A stretch of DNA of 64,000 nucleotides from Nonomuraea dietziae (GTDB taxonomy: Bacteria; Actinomycetota; Actinomycetes; Streptosporangiales; Streptosporangiaceae): the NCBI RefSeq assembly GCF_014195505.1, contig NZ_JACIBV010000001.1, positions 1,984,001 to 2,048,000 on the forward strand. Reading direction: 5' to 3'. Position numbers and translations under genes: made by a program. Shown here piece by piece: positions 27,739 through 35,938 of this stretch (the first letter of the stretch is position 1; each line of letters begins with the position of its first letter). A model generated the notes under the pieces. It did not search any database. It was not told the DNA's origin and saw only the letters and a list, made by a program, of their open reading frames with translations.

Positions 27739-29022
27739 CTAGTTCTTCAGCGAGCCGTCGATGGTCTTCTGCGCCGACTCGGCGGCCTTGACCGGGTCGC
27801 TGCCCTTGACGACGGCGGCCTCGGCGATGCCGAACGGCTCCCAGATGGCCGACATCTGGGGGATGGCCGGCATCGGGATGCCGCCCGCGCCCGCCTCGAT
27901 GAACTTGCCGGCGTCGGGGTCGGCCGCCTTGACGGTGTCGAGGGCGGCGGTCAGGGCCGGAGGACGCGGGTCGGCGTCGTAGAGGGCCTTGGCGACGTCG
28001 GGGTTGGTCACGTAGTTGGTGACGAACTCCTGGGCGAGAGTCTTGCTGGCGCCCTTGGAGGCGACGAAGAAGGCCTGGACTCCCACGAACGGCGTGGCGG
28101 GCTTGCCGTCCTTGAAGGCGGGCACGGCGGTGACGTCGTAGGCGACACCGCTCTTCTTGACGTCGGCCATCGCCCACGGGCCGGAGACCAGGAAGGCGCA
28201 CTTGCCGCCGGCGAAGGTGGGGATGCTGTTCTCGTTGGTGAGCGAGGTCTTCAGGGCCGCGTCGCCCTTCTCGCCGAGTTCGGCGAGCTTCTCGAAGGCG
28301 GCCTGCGACTCCTTGGAGCCGACCAGCACCTGCTTGGGGTCGGGGTCGCCGGCGGAGGTGGTGCCGAAGATGGCGCCACCCGCGGAGGAGAAGAGCGGGT
28401 AGACGTGGTAGGCGTCGCCCTTGGCGGTGACGGGGAGGCAGAGCACCTCCTTGACCTTGCCGGCCTTCTTCAGCTCCTTGCCCTTGGCGATCACGTCGTC
28501 GAAGGTGGCGGGGGCGTCGGGGGCGAGCTTGGTGTTGCGGATCAGCGCGACGTTCTCCATCGCGTACGGCGCGCCGTACACCTGGCCGTTGAAGGTGACG
28601 GCCTTGAGCGCGATCGGGGAGAAGGCGGCCTTCTGCTCCTCGGTCAGGTTGACCGGGTCGATGGCGCCGTTCTGCACCAGGTTGCCGATCCAGTCGTGGG
28701 CGCCGACCGTGATGTCGGGGCCGCTGCCCTGCTGGGAGGCGGTGAGGAAGGTCTGCTGGTTGTCCTTGCTGATCTCCTTCACCTCCACCGTGACACCGTT
28801 CTCGGTGCCGAACTGCTCGGCGAAGGGCTTGAGGGCCTTCGTGCGGTTGGGGTCGGCCCAGATCACGAGCTTGCCGCTGCCCTTGTCGGCGGTGGCCGAG
28901 GCGCCGGCCGAGGGCGCGGAGCTGCTCGGCGCGGCCGACGACGTCGGCGCAGAACCACCGCAAGCGGTGGCGCCGAACGCCACGGTGGCCGCTGCGGCCA
29001 CGCCCAGTGCTCGGATGCGCAT
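27739..29022 (-). CDS. malE: Maltose/maltodextrin-binding lipoprotein MalE
   Basis: 427 residues. Lipoprotein signal ends FGATACGG with the lipidated Cys, followed by an Ala/Ser-rich linker and the binding domain beginning GKLVIWADPNRT. Middle segments such as FLTASQQGSGPDITVGAHDW match family 1 solute-binding proteins. GGAGG precedes the ATG. First gene of malEFG-GH13; two CTTGC-type sites lie in the divergent promoter to its right. Confidence 0.92.
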   Translation of the reverse strand: MRIRALGVAAAATVAFGATACGGSAPTSSAAPSSSAPSAGASATADKGSGKLVIWADPNRTKALKPFAEQFGTENGVTVEVKEISKDNQQTFLTASQQGSGPDITVGAHDWIGNLVQNGAIDPVNLTEEQKAAFSPIALKAVTFNGQVYGAPYAMENVALIRNTKLAPDAPATFDDVIAKGKELKKAGKVKEVLCLPVTAKGDAYHVYPLFSSAGGAIFGTTSAGDPDPKQVLVGSKESQAAFEKLAELGEKGDAALKTSLTNENSIPTFAGGKCAFLVSGPWAMADVKKSGVAYDVTAVPAFKDGKPATPFVGVQAFFVASKGASKTLAQEFVTNYVTNPDVAKALYDADPRPPALTAALDTVKAADPDAGKFIEAGAGGIPMPAIPQMSAIWEPFGIAEAAVVKGSDPVKAAESAQKTIDGSLKN

Positions 29023-29120
29023 GGGACCCTCCTGAGGTCAAGCGGCGCGAGTGCGGCGCGCCACTGAAAGATCCAGAAATAGCCGCCTTTGCGGCTTATG
29101 TTTCGGGGACGTTAGCGACT

Positions 29121-29150
29121 CTTTGCAAGAATTGGAAGAACTTGCGTAAG
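29121..29150. promoter_or_regulatory. Candidate MalR-type operator, malE side
   Basis: Contains TTTGCAAG followed 12 bases later by CTTGCGTAAG. The second element equals the core of the palindrome at 18115. It lies about 100 bases upstream of malE, in a marked AT-rich dip. Confidence 0.45.
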
Positions 29151-29213
29151 AGAGTTACCTCACCGCTACCTGGCATGGGACCGCATGGAGGGGGCTTGGA
29201 GGGACCTTGACCC

Positions 29214-29238
29214 GCTTGCAAGTTTCCGTAACTTGCGC
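29214..29238. promoter_or_regulatory. Candidate MalR-type operator, GH13 side
   Basis: GCTTGCAAG and GTAACTTGCGC are separated by a few bases, echoing the CTTGCGTAA theme. It is 63 bases before the alpha-glucosidase start at 29301, so it could control the rightward promoter. Confidence 0.45.
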
Positions 29239-29300
29239 TTGACCATCTTCGCGCGGGATCCTCTCCGTGGACATCGTGGACATCGGGGAAGGACTGACCA

Positions 29301-30791
29301 ATGCGTGGCAACGACGACTGGTGGCGCGACGCCGTCGTGTACCAGGTGTACCCCCGGAGCTTCGCCGACGGCAACGGCGACGGAACCGGCGATCTCATCG
29401 GGGTTCGCGAGCGCCTGGGCTACCTGTCCGAGCTGGGCGTCGACGCCATCTGGCTGAGCCCCTTCTACACCTCTCCGCTCAACGACGGCGGCTACGACGT
29501 GGCCGACTACCGCGACGTCGACCCGCGCTTCGGCACCCTGGCCGACTTCGACGCGATGATCGCCGACGCGCACGCGCGCGGCATCAGGGTGATCGTGGAC
29601 ATCGTGCCCAACCACACCTCCTCCGAGCACCCCTGGTTCAAGGAGGGCCTGCGCGACCGCTACATCTTCCGCGACCAGCCGAACGACTGGGAGTCGATCT
29701 TCGGAGGGCCGGCCTGGACACAGGTCGAGGACGGCCAGTGGTACCTGCACCTGTTCGACCCCACCCAGCCCGACCTCAACTGGGACGACCCCGCGGTCCG
29801 CGAGGAGTTCCGCGACATCCTGCGCTTCTGGCTCGACAGGGGCGTCGACGGGTTCAGGATCGACGTGGCGCACGGCATGGTCAAGGCGGAGGGCCTGCCC
29901 GACGTCGGCGACGACCTGCACGTGGAGATGCTCGGCCACGACAGCGTGCCGTACTTCGACCAGGACGGCGTGCACGAGATCTACCGCGAGTGGCGGCCCA
30001 TCCTCGACTCCTACCAGGACGGCCGCATGGCGGTGGCCGAGGCGTGGGTCTCCTCCCCCGCCCGCCTGGCCCGCTACGTCGGCCCCGACGAACTGCACCA
30101 GGCCTTCAACTTCGAGTTCATGATGGCCGCCTACGGCGCCAAGTCCTTCCGCGACGTCATCGACAAGTCCCTGGCAGAGGCCGAGCTGGTCGGCGCGCCG
30201 ACGACGTGGGTGCTGTCCAACCACGACAAGCCGCGCCACGTCACCCGCCACGGCGGGCTGGCCCGCGCCCGCGCGGCCACCCAGCTCATGCTGTCGCTGC
30301 CGGGCTCGGCCTACCTCTACAACGGCGAGGAGCTCGGCCTGCCCGAGGTACTCGACCTGCCCGACGAGCTGAGGCAGGACCCCGCCTTCCTGCGTTCGGG
30401 CGAGAGCCGCGACGGCTGCAGGGTGCCGCTGCCCTGGACCTGCTCGGACGGCTTCGGCTGGCACTCCCCCTGGCTGCCGATCCCCTCCACGTGGGGCCCG
30501 CTGAGCAGGGAGGCGCAGGAGGGCGACCCCGGCTCGACCCTGGCCTTCTACCGGGCCGCGCTGAAGCTGCGCAAGGAGCATCCGGCGCTCGGCGGCGGCG
30601 AGCTGACCTGGCTCGACTCGCCCAAGGACGTGCTGGCCTTCAGGCGCGAGCCCGGCCTGGTCGTGCTGGTCAACTTCGGCGAGACCCCCGTCGCCGGCCC
30701 CGGCGAGGTGCTGCTGTCCAGCGGCCCGCTCGCGGCCGACGGCTCGGTTCCTCCCGACACCGCGGTCTGGGCGAGCGCTGGGGAAGGATGA
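29301..30791 (+). CDS. GH13 alpha-glucosidase, copy 2
   Basis: 496-residue cytoplasmic alpha-glucosidase starting MRGNDDWWRDAVVYQVYPRS. Catalytic residues: Asp in DGFRIDVAHGM, Glu in MAVAEAW, Asp in LSNHDKPRH. GGGGAAGGA precedes the ATG. Divergent from malE, it probably hydrolyses imported maltodextrins. Very similar along its length to the copy at 16547-18052. Confidence 0.94.
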   Translation: MRGNDDWWRDAVVYQVYPRSFADGNGDGTGDLIGVRERLGYLSELGVDAIWLSPFYTSPLNDGGYDVADYRDVDPRFGTLADFDAMIADAHARGIRVIVDIVPNHTSSEHPWFKEGLRDRYIFRDQPNDWESIFGGPAWTQVEDGQWYLHLFDPTQPDLNWDDPAVREEFRDILRFWLDRGVDGFRIDVAHGMVKAEGLPDVGDDLHVEMLGHDSVPYFDQDGVHEIYREWRPILDSYQDGRMAVAEAWVSSPARLARYVGPDELHQAFNFEFMMAAYGAKSFRDVIDKSLAEAELVGAPTTWVLSNHDKPRHVTRHGGLARARAATQLMLSLPGSAYLYNGEELGLPEVLDLPDELRQDPAFLRSGESRDGCRVPLPWTCSDGFGWHSPWLPIPSTWGPLSREAQEGDPGSTLAFYRAALKLRKEHPALGGGELTWLDSPKDVLAFRREPGLVVLVNFGETPVAGPGEVLLSSGPLAADGSVPPDTAVWASAGEG

Positions 30792-30807
30792 CCTAATTTT
30801 TCCCTGA

Positions 30808-30823
30808 TCGCGAGCTTTCGCGA
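30808..30823 (+). terminator. Small hairpin after GH13 gene
   Basis: TCGCGA-GCTT-TCGCGA lies 16 bases after the alpha-glucosidase stop, giving a six-bp GC-rich stem with a four-base loop. It may end the transcript before the sensor kinase gene. Confidence 0.35.
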
Positions 30824-30848
30824 AGGGGGTGGTGAGTAATCTCGGGGC

Positions 30849-32186
30849 GTGTCACGGATATGGGCGAGATCCCTCCGCGGACGGGTGACGCTCATCGCGA
30901 CTGCCGTCGCGGCCATCGTGCTTGTCCCCACGGGGATCGGCGGCGCGGCGGTCACCAGGACCGTGGTGACCGCCAGCGTGTGGAAGGACACCAGGGACGC
31001 CGCCGCCGCGGTCACCCCAGACTTGCGCGAAGGCCGTTTCGTGTCGGGCCGGATCCCGGTGACCGTCGACGAGGTGGACCTCATCCAGGTCGTCACCCCC
31101 GACCGCAGGGTGATCGCCTCCAGCAGCGCCGCCGCCCTGCAACCGCCGCTCACCGACATCTGGCCCACGCCCGACGACCGGGCCGTCAGCACCATCAGTT
31201 GCAGTAACGGTGACTGCGTCCACCTCACCGCGATCAGGGTGTCCAGGGCGGCGGACTCGCCCGTGGTCTACGCGGCCAGGCCGACGCCGGGCGTGCTCGG
31301 CACCCGCGTCCTGGAGATCGCCATCGCCGCCCAGGTGGCGCTGGTGCTCGCCCTGGTGGCCTGGGTGACCTGGCTGGTCACGGGCCGCACGCTCAGCCCG
31401 GTGGCCGAGATGCGCAGCGAGCTCGACGCGGTCAACGCCACGGACCTGAGCAGGCGGGTGACCGTGCCCAAGGGCGAGGACGAGGTGGCGCAGCTGGCCA
31501 GGTCGGTCAACGGCACCCTGGCCCGGCTGGAGCGCTCGGCCGAGCAGCAGCGGCAGTTCGCCTCCGACGCCTCCCACGAGCTGCGCACCCCGATCGCGGG
31601 ACTCAGGGCGCAGCTGGAGAGCGCACAGCTCTATCCGGAGGACACCGACCTCGAGAAGCTGCTGGACGGCGCGCTGAACGACACCGACCGGCTGGAGGCC
31701 ATCGTCAGCGACCTGCTGCTTCTCGCGCGGATCGGCTCGCGGGTGGACGTGGTCAAGGAGCGGGTGGACCTGGCGCAGCTGGTGCGTGAAGGTCTTTCCG
31801 GCCGTCAGGACAGGATCCCCGTACGGTGCGACCTGGCCGAGGGCGCCTTCGTCGAGGGCGTCGTCGTGCAGTTGCGGCGGGTGATCGACAACCTGCTCGA
31901 CAACGCCCAGCGGCACGCCGACGGCTCGGTCACGGTGTCGCTCCGCACCGAGGACGGCTCGGCCGTGCTCACCGTGCAGGACGACGGGACGGGCATCGCC
32001 CCCCAGGACAGGAACCGAATCTTCGAGCGCTTCACCAGGCTCGACGCGGCCCGCAGCAGGGACGCCGGGGGCACGGGGCTCGGCCTGGCGATCGCCAGAG
32101 AGGTGGCGGTCGCGCACCGAGGGGCCGTCTGCGTGGCAGACAGCCCCCGCGGCGCGCGCTTCGTGATGCGACTGCCGCTTGCCTGA
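30849..32186 (+). CDS. Sensor histidine kinase (HAMP type), no adjacent regulator
   Basis: 445 residues. N-terminal membrane helix (about 13-35), extracellular sensor region (about 40-145), second helix (AAQVALVLALVAWVTWLVTG), HAMP linker, then H-box FASDASHELRTPIAGL with the phospho-His and ATPase motifs DNLLDNAQRHA, DDGTGI and GGTGLGLAIAREV. Genes of this type normally follow an OmpR-type regulator, but none is next to it. The GTG at 30849 is the start. Converges on dctA with 4 bases between stops. Confidence 0.9.
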   Translation: MSRIWARSLRGRVTLIATAVAAIVLVPTGIGGAAVTRTVVTASVWKDTRDAAAAVTPDLREGRFVSGRIPVTVDEVDLIQVVTPDRRVIASSSAAALQPPLTDIWPTPDDRAVSTISCSNGDCVHLTAIRVSRAADSPVVYAARPTPGVLGTRVLEIAIAAQVALVLALVAWVTWLVTGRTLSPVAEMRSELDAVNATDLSRRVTVPKGEDEVAQLARSVNGTLARLERSAEQQRQFASDASHELRTPIAGLRAQLESAQLYPEDTDLEKLLDGALNDTDRLEAIVSDLLLLARIGSRVDVVKERVDLAQLVREGLSGRQDRIPVRCDLAEGAFVEGVVVQLRRVIDNLLDNAQRHADGSVTVSLRTEDGSAVLTVQDDGTGIAPQDRNRIFERFTRLDAARSRDAGGTGLGLAIAREVAVAHRGAVCVADSPRGARFVMRLPLA

Positions 32187-32190
32187 GCGC

Positions 32191-33513
32191 TCAGACGCCC
32201 GACATCTCGACGTCCTTGGCGGGCGGCTGCTGTTCCTCGTCGAGGAGCGTGGCCTCGTCGAAGGGCAGCCTGCCCGCCAGCACCTCGCCGGCCCGCGCCC
32301 TGTCGAACTCGCCCGTCCAGGTGCCCACCAGCACGGTGGCCACCGCGTTGCCCGCGAAGTTGGTCAGCGCGCGGGCCTCGGACATGAACCTGTCGATGCC
32401 GACGATGAGGCCGACGCCGTCCACCAGGTCGGGCCTGTGCGACTGCAGGCCGCCCGCGAGCGTGGCGAGGCCCGCCCCCGTCACACCCGCCGCGCCCTTC
32501 GACGCGATGATCATGAAGAGCAGCAGCGAGACCTGCTCGCCGACCGCCAGCGGCGCCCCCGTGGCCGAGGCGACGAAGAGCGTGGCCATGGTCAGGTAGA
32601 TCGCGGTGCCGTCGAGGTTGAAGGAGTATCCGGTCGGCACCGTGATGCCCACCACCGGCTTGGAGACGCCGAGGTGCTCCATCTTGGCGATGAGCCTGGG
32701 CAGCGCGGACTCCGACGAGGACGTGGAGAGGATCAGCAGGAACTCCCTGCCGAGGTAGCGCAGCAGCGACCAGAGCCCGACCCTGGCCACCAGCCACAGC
32801 AGGGGGCCGAGCACCAGGCCGACGAAGAGCGCGCAGGTGGCGTAGAAGCCGACCATGATGACCGCCAGCGACTCCAGCGCCTTGATGCCCGTCGACCCCA
32901 CGACCGCGGCGATGGCCCCGAACGCGCCGACGGGCGCCGCCCACATGATCATGGCGAGGATGCGGAAGACCAGCCGCTGGATGTGCTCGACGCCCCTCAG
33001 GATCGGCGCGCCCCTGCTTCCCATCGCCTGCAGCGCGAAGCCGGCCAGGAGCGCGACGAGCAGCGTCTGCAGGACCTGGCCCTCGGTGAAGGCCGACACC
33101 AGCGTGGTGGGGATGATGCCGAGCAGGAAGTCGACGGTGGAGGACTCCCCGCCCTTGGCCGCCTCGGCCACCGCCGCCTGCCTGGCCGCGTCGGTCAGGT
33201 GGAGCCCCGCGCCCGGGTCGAGCAGATTGCCGACCACCAGGCCGATGGCCAGCGCTACCGTCGACATGACCAGGAAGTAGCCGAGCGCCAGCCCGCCCAC
33301 CCTGCCGACCTTGGCCGCCTTGGTGACCGAGCCGACGCCCAGCACGATGGTGCAGAAGATGATCGGGCTGATCATCATCTTGATCAGCGCGACGAAGGCG
33401 GTGCCGAGCGGTTTCAGCTCCTTGCCGAGCTCGGGAGCGGCGAAGCCGACGGCGACTCCGGCCACGACAGCCAGGATCACCGCCAGGTACAGGTACCGGG
33501 TGCGGTCACGCAT
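32191..33513 (-). CDS. dctA: C4-dicarboxylate/proton symporter DctA
   Basis: Glutamate/dicarboxylate transporter family (SLC1-like), 440 residues with the expected helices. Signature segments are GTAFVALIKMMISPIIFCTI, the serine-rich re-entrant loop STSSSESALP, and TGYSFNLDGTAIYLTMATLF, all near the substrate site. GAGGAG precedes the ATG. It imports succinate, fumarate or malate. Divergent from the two-component pair that presumably switches it on. Confidence 0.94.
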   Translation of the reverse strand: MRDRTRYLYLAVILAVVAGVAVGFAAPELGKELKPLGTAFVALIKMMISPIIFCTIVLGVGSVTKAAKVGRVGGLALGYFLVMSTVALAIGLVVGNLLDPGAGLHLTDAARQAAVAEAAKGGESSTVDFLLGIIPTTLVSAFTEGQVLQTLLVALLAGFALQAMGSRGAPILRGVEHIQRLVFRILAMIMWAAPVGAFGAIAAVVGSTGIKALESLAVIMVGFYATCALFVGLVLGPLLWLVARVGLWSLLRYLGREFLLILSTSSSESALPRLIAKMEHLGVSKPVVGITVPTGYSFNLDGTAIYLTMATLFVASATGAPLAVGEQVSLLLFMIIASKGAAGVTGAGLATLAGGLQSHRPDLVDGVGLIVGIDRFMSEARALTNFAGNAVATVLVGTWTGEFDRARAGEVLAGRLPFDEATLLDEEQQPPAKDVEMSGV

Positions 33514-33563
33514 AGGGGCTCCTCGCAGATTGAGTCACTTGTCGTGCGACTATGCGTCTGTGA

Positions 33564-33577
33564 GTGACCCAGGTCAC
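33564..33577. promoter_or_regulatory. Palindrome between dctA and its sensor kinase
   Basis: GTGACC-CA-GGTCAC is a perfect dyad 51 bases upstream of dctA and 40 bases upstream of the kinase. A further AGTCACT/AGTGAC pair overlaps it. It is a good candidate site for the CitB/DcuR-type regulator. Confidence 0.5.
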
Positions 33578-33616
33578 CATTGCGTAAGTTTCGTTCACAG
33601 GAGAGGGGAGGCGTCT

Positions 33617-35200
33617 GTGCGTGACTGGAGCCTGGCCAAACAGATGCTGGTCCTCCAACTGGCCGTCGTGGTGGTGACGCTGGCGGGGGCGGTCACGCTC
33701 ACGCTGGTGCAGACGCGCGACCTGCTCGTCGAGGAGGCCGAGGGCAGGGCGCTGGCCGTGGCGGAGAGCGTGGCGGTCTCACCCGACGTGCTGTCCGCCC
33801 TGGCGGCCCCCGACCCCTCGGCACGGCTGCAGCCGTACGCCGAGCGGGTCCGCGCCGCCACGGGCGTCGACTTCGTCACCATCATGGACACCGCTGGACG
33901 GCGCTACACCCACCCCAACCCGTCGCAGATCGGCGGCCTGTTCCTCGGCCACATCGACCGCGCGCTGCTGGGCGAGACGTTCACCGAGACCTACACCGGC
34001 ACGCTCGGCCCCTCCACCCGCGCCGTGGTCCCCGTGAAGGACCCTGGCGGGGGCGTCCGCGCCCTGGTCAGCGCGGGCATCACGGTCGAGAGGATCGACG
34101 CGAGGCTGCGCGAGCAGATCGCGTGGGCGGCGCTGGTCGGGGGCGTGGGCCTCGGGGTGGGTGCGGGCGGCACGTGGCTGGTGGGGGCCAGGCTGCGCCG
34201 CCAGACGCACGGCCTCGGTCCGGTGGAGCTGGGACGCATCCACGAGCACCACGACGCCATCCTGCACGCGGTCAGGGAGGGGCTGCTCCTGGTCGCCAGG
34301 GACGGCACGCTGACGCTGTGCAACGACGGCGCGCGCACCCTGCTCGGCCTGCCGTCCGACGCCGAGGGCCGCGACGTGCGCGACCTGGGCATCGCCGACC
34401 TGGTCCTGCCCCTCCCCCTTGAGACCGGCGAGCCGTCGTCTCCACCCGCCCCATCCGGGGGAAGCGCACCGACGTCGCCGGTCGCGCCAGGCGGGGAAGG
34501 CGAGCCCACGTCCGTGCGGGAGCGGGTCCACCTCGTCGGCGAGCGCGTCCTGGTCGTCGACGTCGCGCCCAGCCGCCTCGGCGCCGTCGTCACCCTGCGC
34601 GACCGCACCGAGTTGCAGGCCCTCACCGGCCAGCTCGACGCCGAGCGCGGGTTCGCCGACTCCCTCAGGGCCGCCGCGCACGAGGCTGCCAACCGGCTGC
34701 ACACCGTGATCACCCTGGTCGAGCTCGGCAGGACCGAGCAGGCCGTCGCCTTCGGAACGGCCGAGCTCAGGGCCGCCCAGGAGCTGACCGACAGGGTGAT
34801 GGGCGCGGTGCGCGAGCCCGTCCTGGCCGCCCTGCTGCTCGGCAAGTCGGCCGAGGCCGCCGAGCGCGGCACCGAGCTGGTCATCGCCCCCGACAGCGAG
34901 CTCGACGATCTGAACCTCGACTCCCGAAGGGTGGTGACGATCGTGGGCAACCTCATCGACAACGCGATCGAGGCGGCGAGCAGGGTGGAGGTGCACCTGA
35001 GGGCCGACGCGGACACCTTCGTGATCAGGGTGTCCGACGACGGGCCCGGCCTGCCCGACCCCGCGGCCTTCGGCAAGGGCTGGACCTCCAAGGGCGACGG
35101 CAGAGGGCTCGGCCTGGCCCTGGTCGGGCAGGCGGTGCGGCAGCTCGGCGGCACGATCGAGGTGGCGGGCTCGGTCTTCACGGTGAGGCTGCCGCTGTGA
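33617..35200 (+). CDS. CitA/DcuS-type dicarboxylate sensor kinase
   Basis: 527 residues. A membrane helix (about 13-33), an extracellular PDC/PAS sensor (about 40-165) with RAATGVDFVTIMD and HPNPSQIGG, a second helix (about 170-195), a cytoplasmic PAS domain, and an SPOB-type H-box AAHEAANRLHTVITLVELG. The ATPase part has DDGPGLPD and GRGLGLALVGQ. GGGGAGG sits six bases before the GTG start, which excludes the longer upstream frame. Senses C4-dicarboxylates or citrate, judged from dctA next door. Confidence 0.91.
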   Translation: MRDWSLAKQMLVLQLAVVVVTLAGAVTLTLVQTRDLLVEEAEGRALAVAESVAVSPDVLSALAAPDPSARLQPYAERVRAATGVDFVTIMDTAGRRYTHPNPSQIGGLFLGHIDRALLGETFTETYTGTLGPSTRAVVPVKDPGGGVRALVSAGITVERIDARLREQIAWAALVGGVGLGVGAGGTWLVGARLRRQTHGLGPVELGRIHEHHDAILHAVREGLLLVARDGTLTLCNDGARTLLGLPSDAEGRDVRDLGIADLVLPLPLETGEPSSPPAPSGGSAPTSPVAPGGEGEPTSVRERVHLVGERVLVVDVAPSRLGAVVTLRDRTELQALTGQLDAERGFADSLRAAAHEAANRLHTVITLVELGRTEQAVAFGTAELRAAQELTDRVMGAVREPVLAALLLGKSAEAAERGTELVIAPDSELDDLNLDSRRVVTIVGNLIDNAIEAASRVEVHLRADADTFVIRVSDDGPGLPDPAAFGKGWTSKGDGRGLGLALVGQAVRQLGGTIEVAGSVFTVRLPL

Positions 35201-35856
35201 TCAGGGTGCTGGTCGTCGAGGACGAGGAGGTCACCGCCGAGGCCAACCGCCTGTTCGTGGAGCGGGTGGAGGGTTTCACGGTGGCGGGCGTGGCCAGGTC
35301 GGGCGGGGAGGCGCTGCGCTTCCTCCGCAGGAGCGAGGTCGACCTGATCCTGCTCGACCTCTACCTGCCCGACATGCACGGGCTCGAGGTGTGCAGGGCC
35401 GTCAGGGCGGCTGGGCTGGCCTGCGACGTGATCGTGGTGACCTCGGCCCGCGATCTGGCCGTGGTGCGCAACGCGGTGTCGCTGGGCGTGGCGCAGTACC
35501 TGCTCAAGCCGTTCACGTTCGCGACGCTGAGGGAGAAGCTGCTCCGCTACGCGGACTTCAGGGCCAGCGAGGGCGAGGTGACGGGGCAGGGTGACGTCGA
35601 CAGGGCGCTGGCCACGCTCAGGGGTCACTCCTCGCTGCCGAAGGGGATGACGCAGGACACCCTCGACGCGGTCTGCGCCGAGTTGCGCAGGTCGCCGATG
35701 AGCGCGCAGGCCGTGGGCGCGGCGATCGGGGTGTCGCGGGTGACCGCGCGGCGCTACCTGGAGCACCTGGTGGACACGGGAAGCGCGGACCGGGTGCCGC
35801 AGTACGGCGGCGTGGGCCGTCCCGAGCTGCTCTACCGGATCCGCACGCAACGTTAA
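35197..35856 (+). CDS. CitB/DcuR-type response regulator
   Basis: 219 residues. Receiver with DLILLDLYLPDMHG (phospho-Asp) and YLLKPFTFATL. The C-terminal winged HTH contains SMSAQAVGAAIGVSRVTARRY minus its ends, typical of the CitB family. The GTG overlaps the kinase stop (GTGA). Likely activates dctA through the palindrome at 33564. Confidence 0.92.
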   Translation: MIRVLVVEDEEVTAEANRLFVERVEGFTVAGVARSGGEALRFLRRSEVDLILLDLYLPDMHGLEVCRAVRAAGLACDVIVVTSARDLAVVRNAVSLGVAQYLLKPFTFATLREKLLRYADFRASEGEVTGQGDVDRALATLRGHSSLPKGMTQDTLDAVCAELRRSPMSAQAVGAAIGVSRVTARRYLEHLVDTGSADRVPQYGGVGRPELLYRIRTQR

Positions 35857-35938
35857 CAGGGAGTTCAGCTCCGATCCCCGGCCCGGTCGGATGGTGTGAC
35901 TAGCTTCCATGGCACCTCAAGCAATTCAAGGAGCCACG

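Noticed and set aside
26779..29067. 762-codon open frame on the plus strand opposite malE/malF
   Set aside because: No start signal or recognisable domain; the opposite strand encodes clear MalE and MalF.
33580..33596. TTGCGTAAGTTTCG upstream of the dicarboxylate sensor resembling the maltose operator core
   Set aside because: It lacks the second half-site and the gene context is unrelated, so chance similarity is likely.
35909..35938. ATG at 35909 as start of the NeuA fusion
   Set aside because: Possible, but AAGGAG sits five bases before TTG 35939 and the family normally begins directly with the VLAVIPARGG strand.
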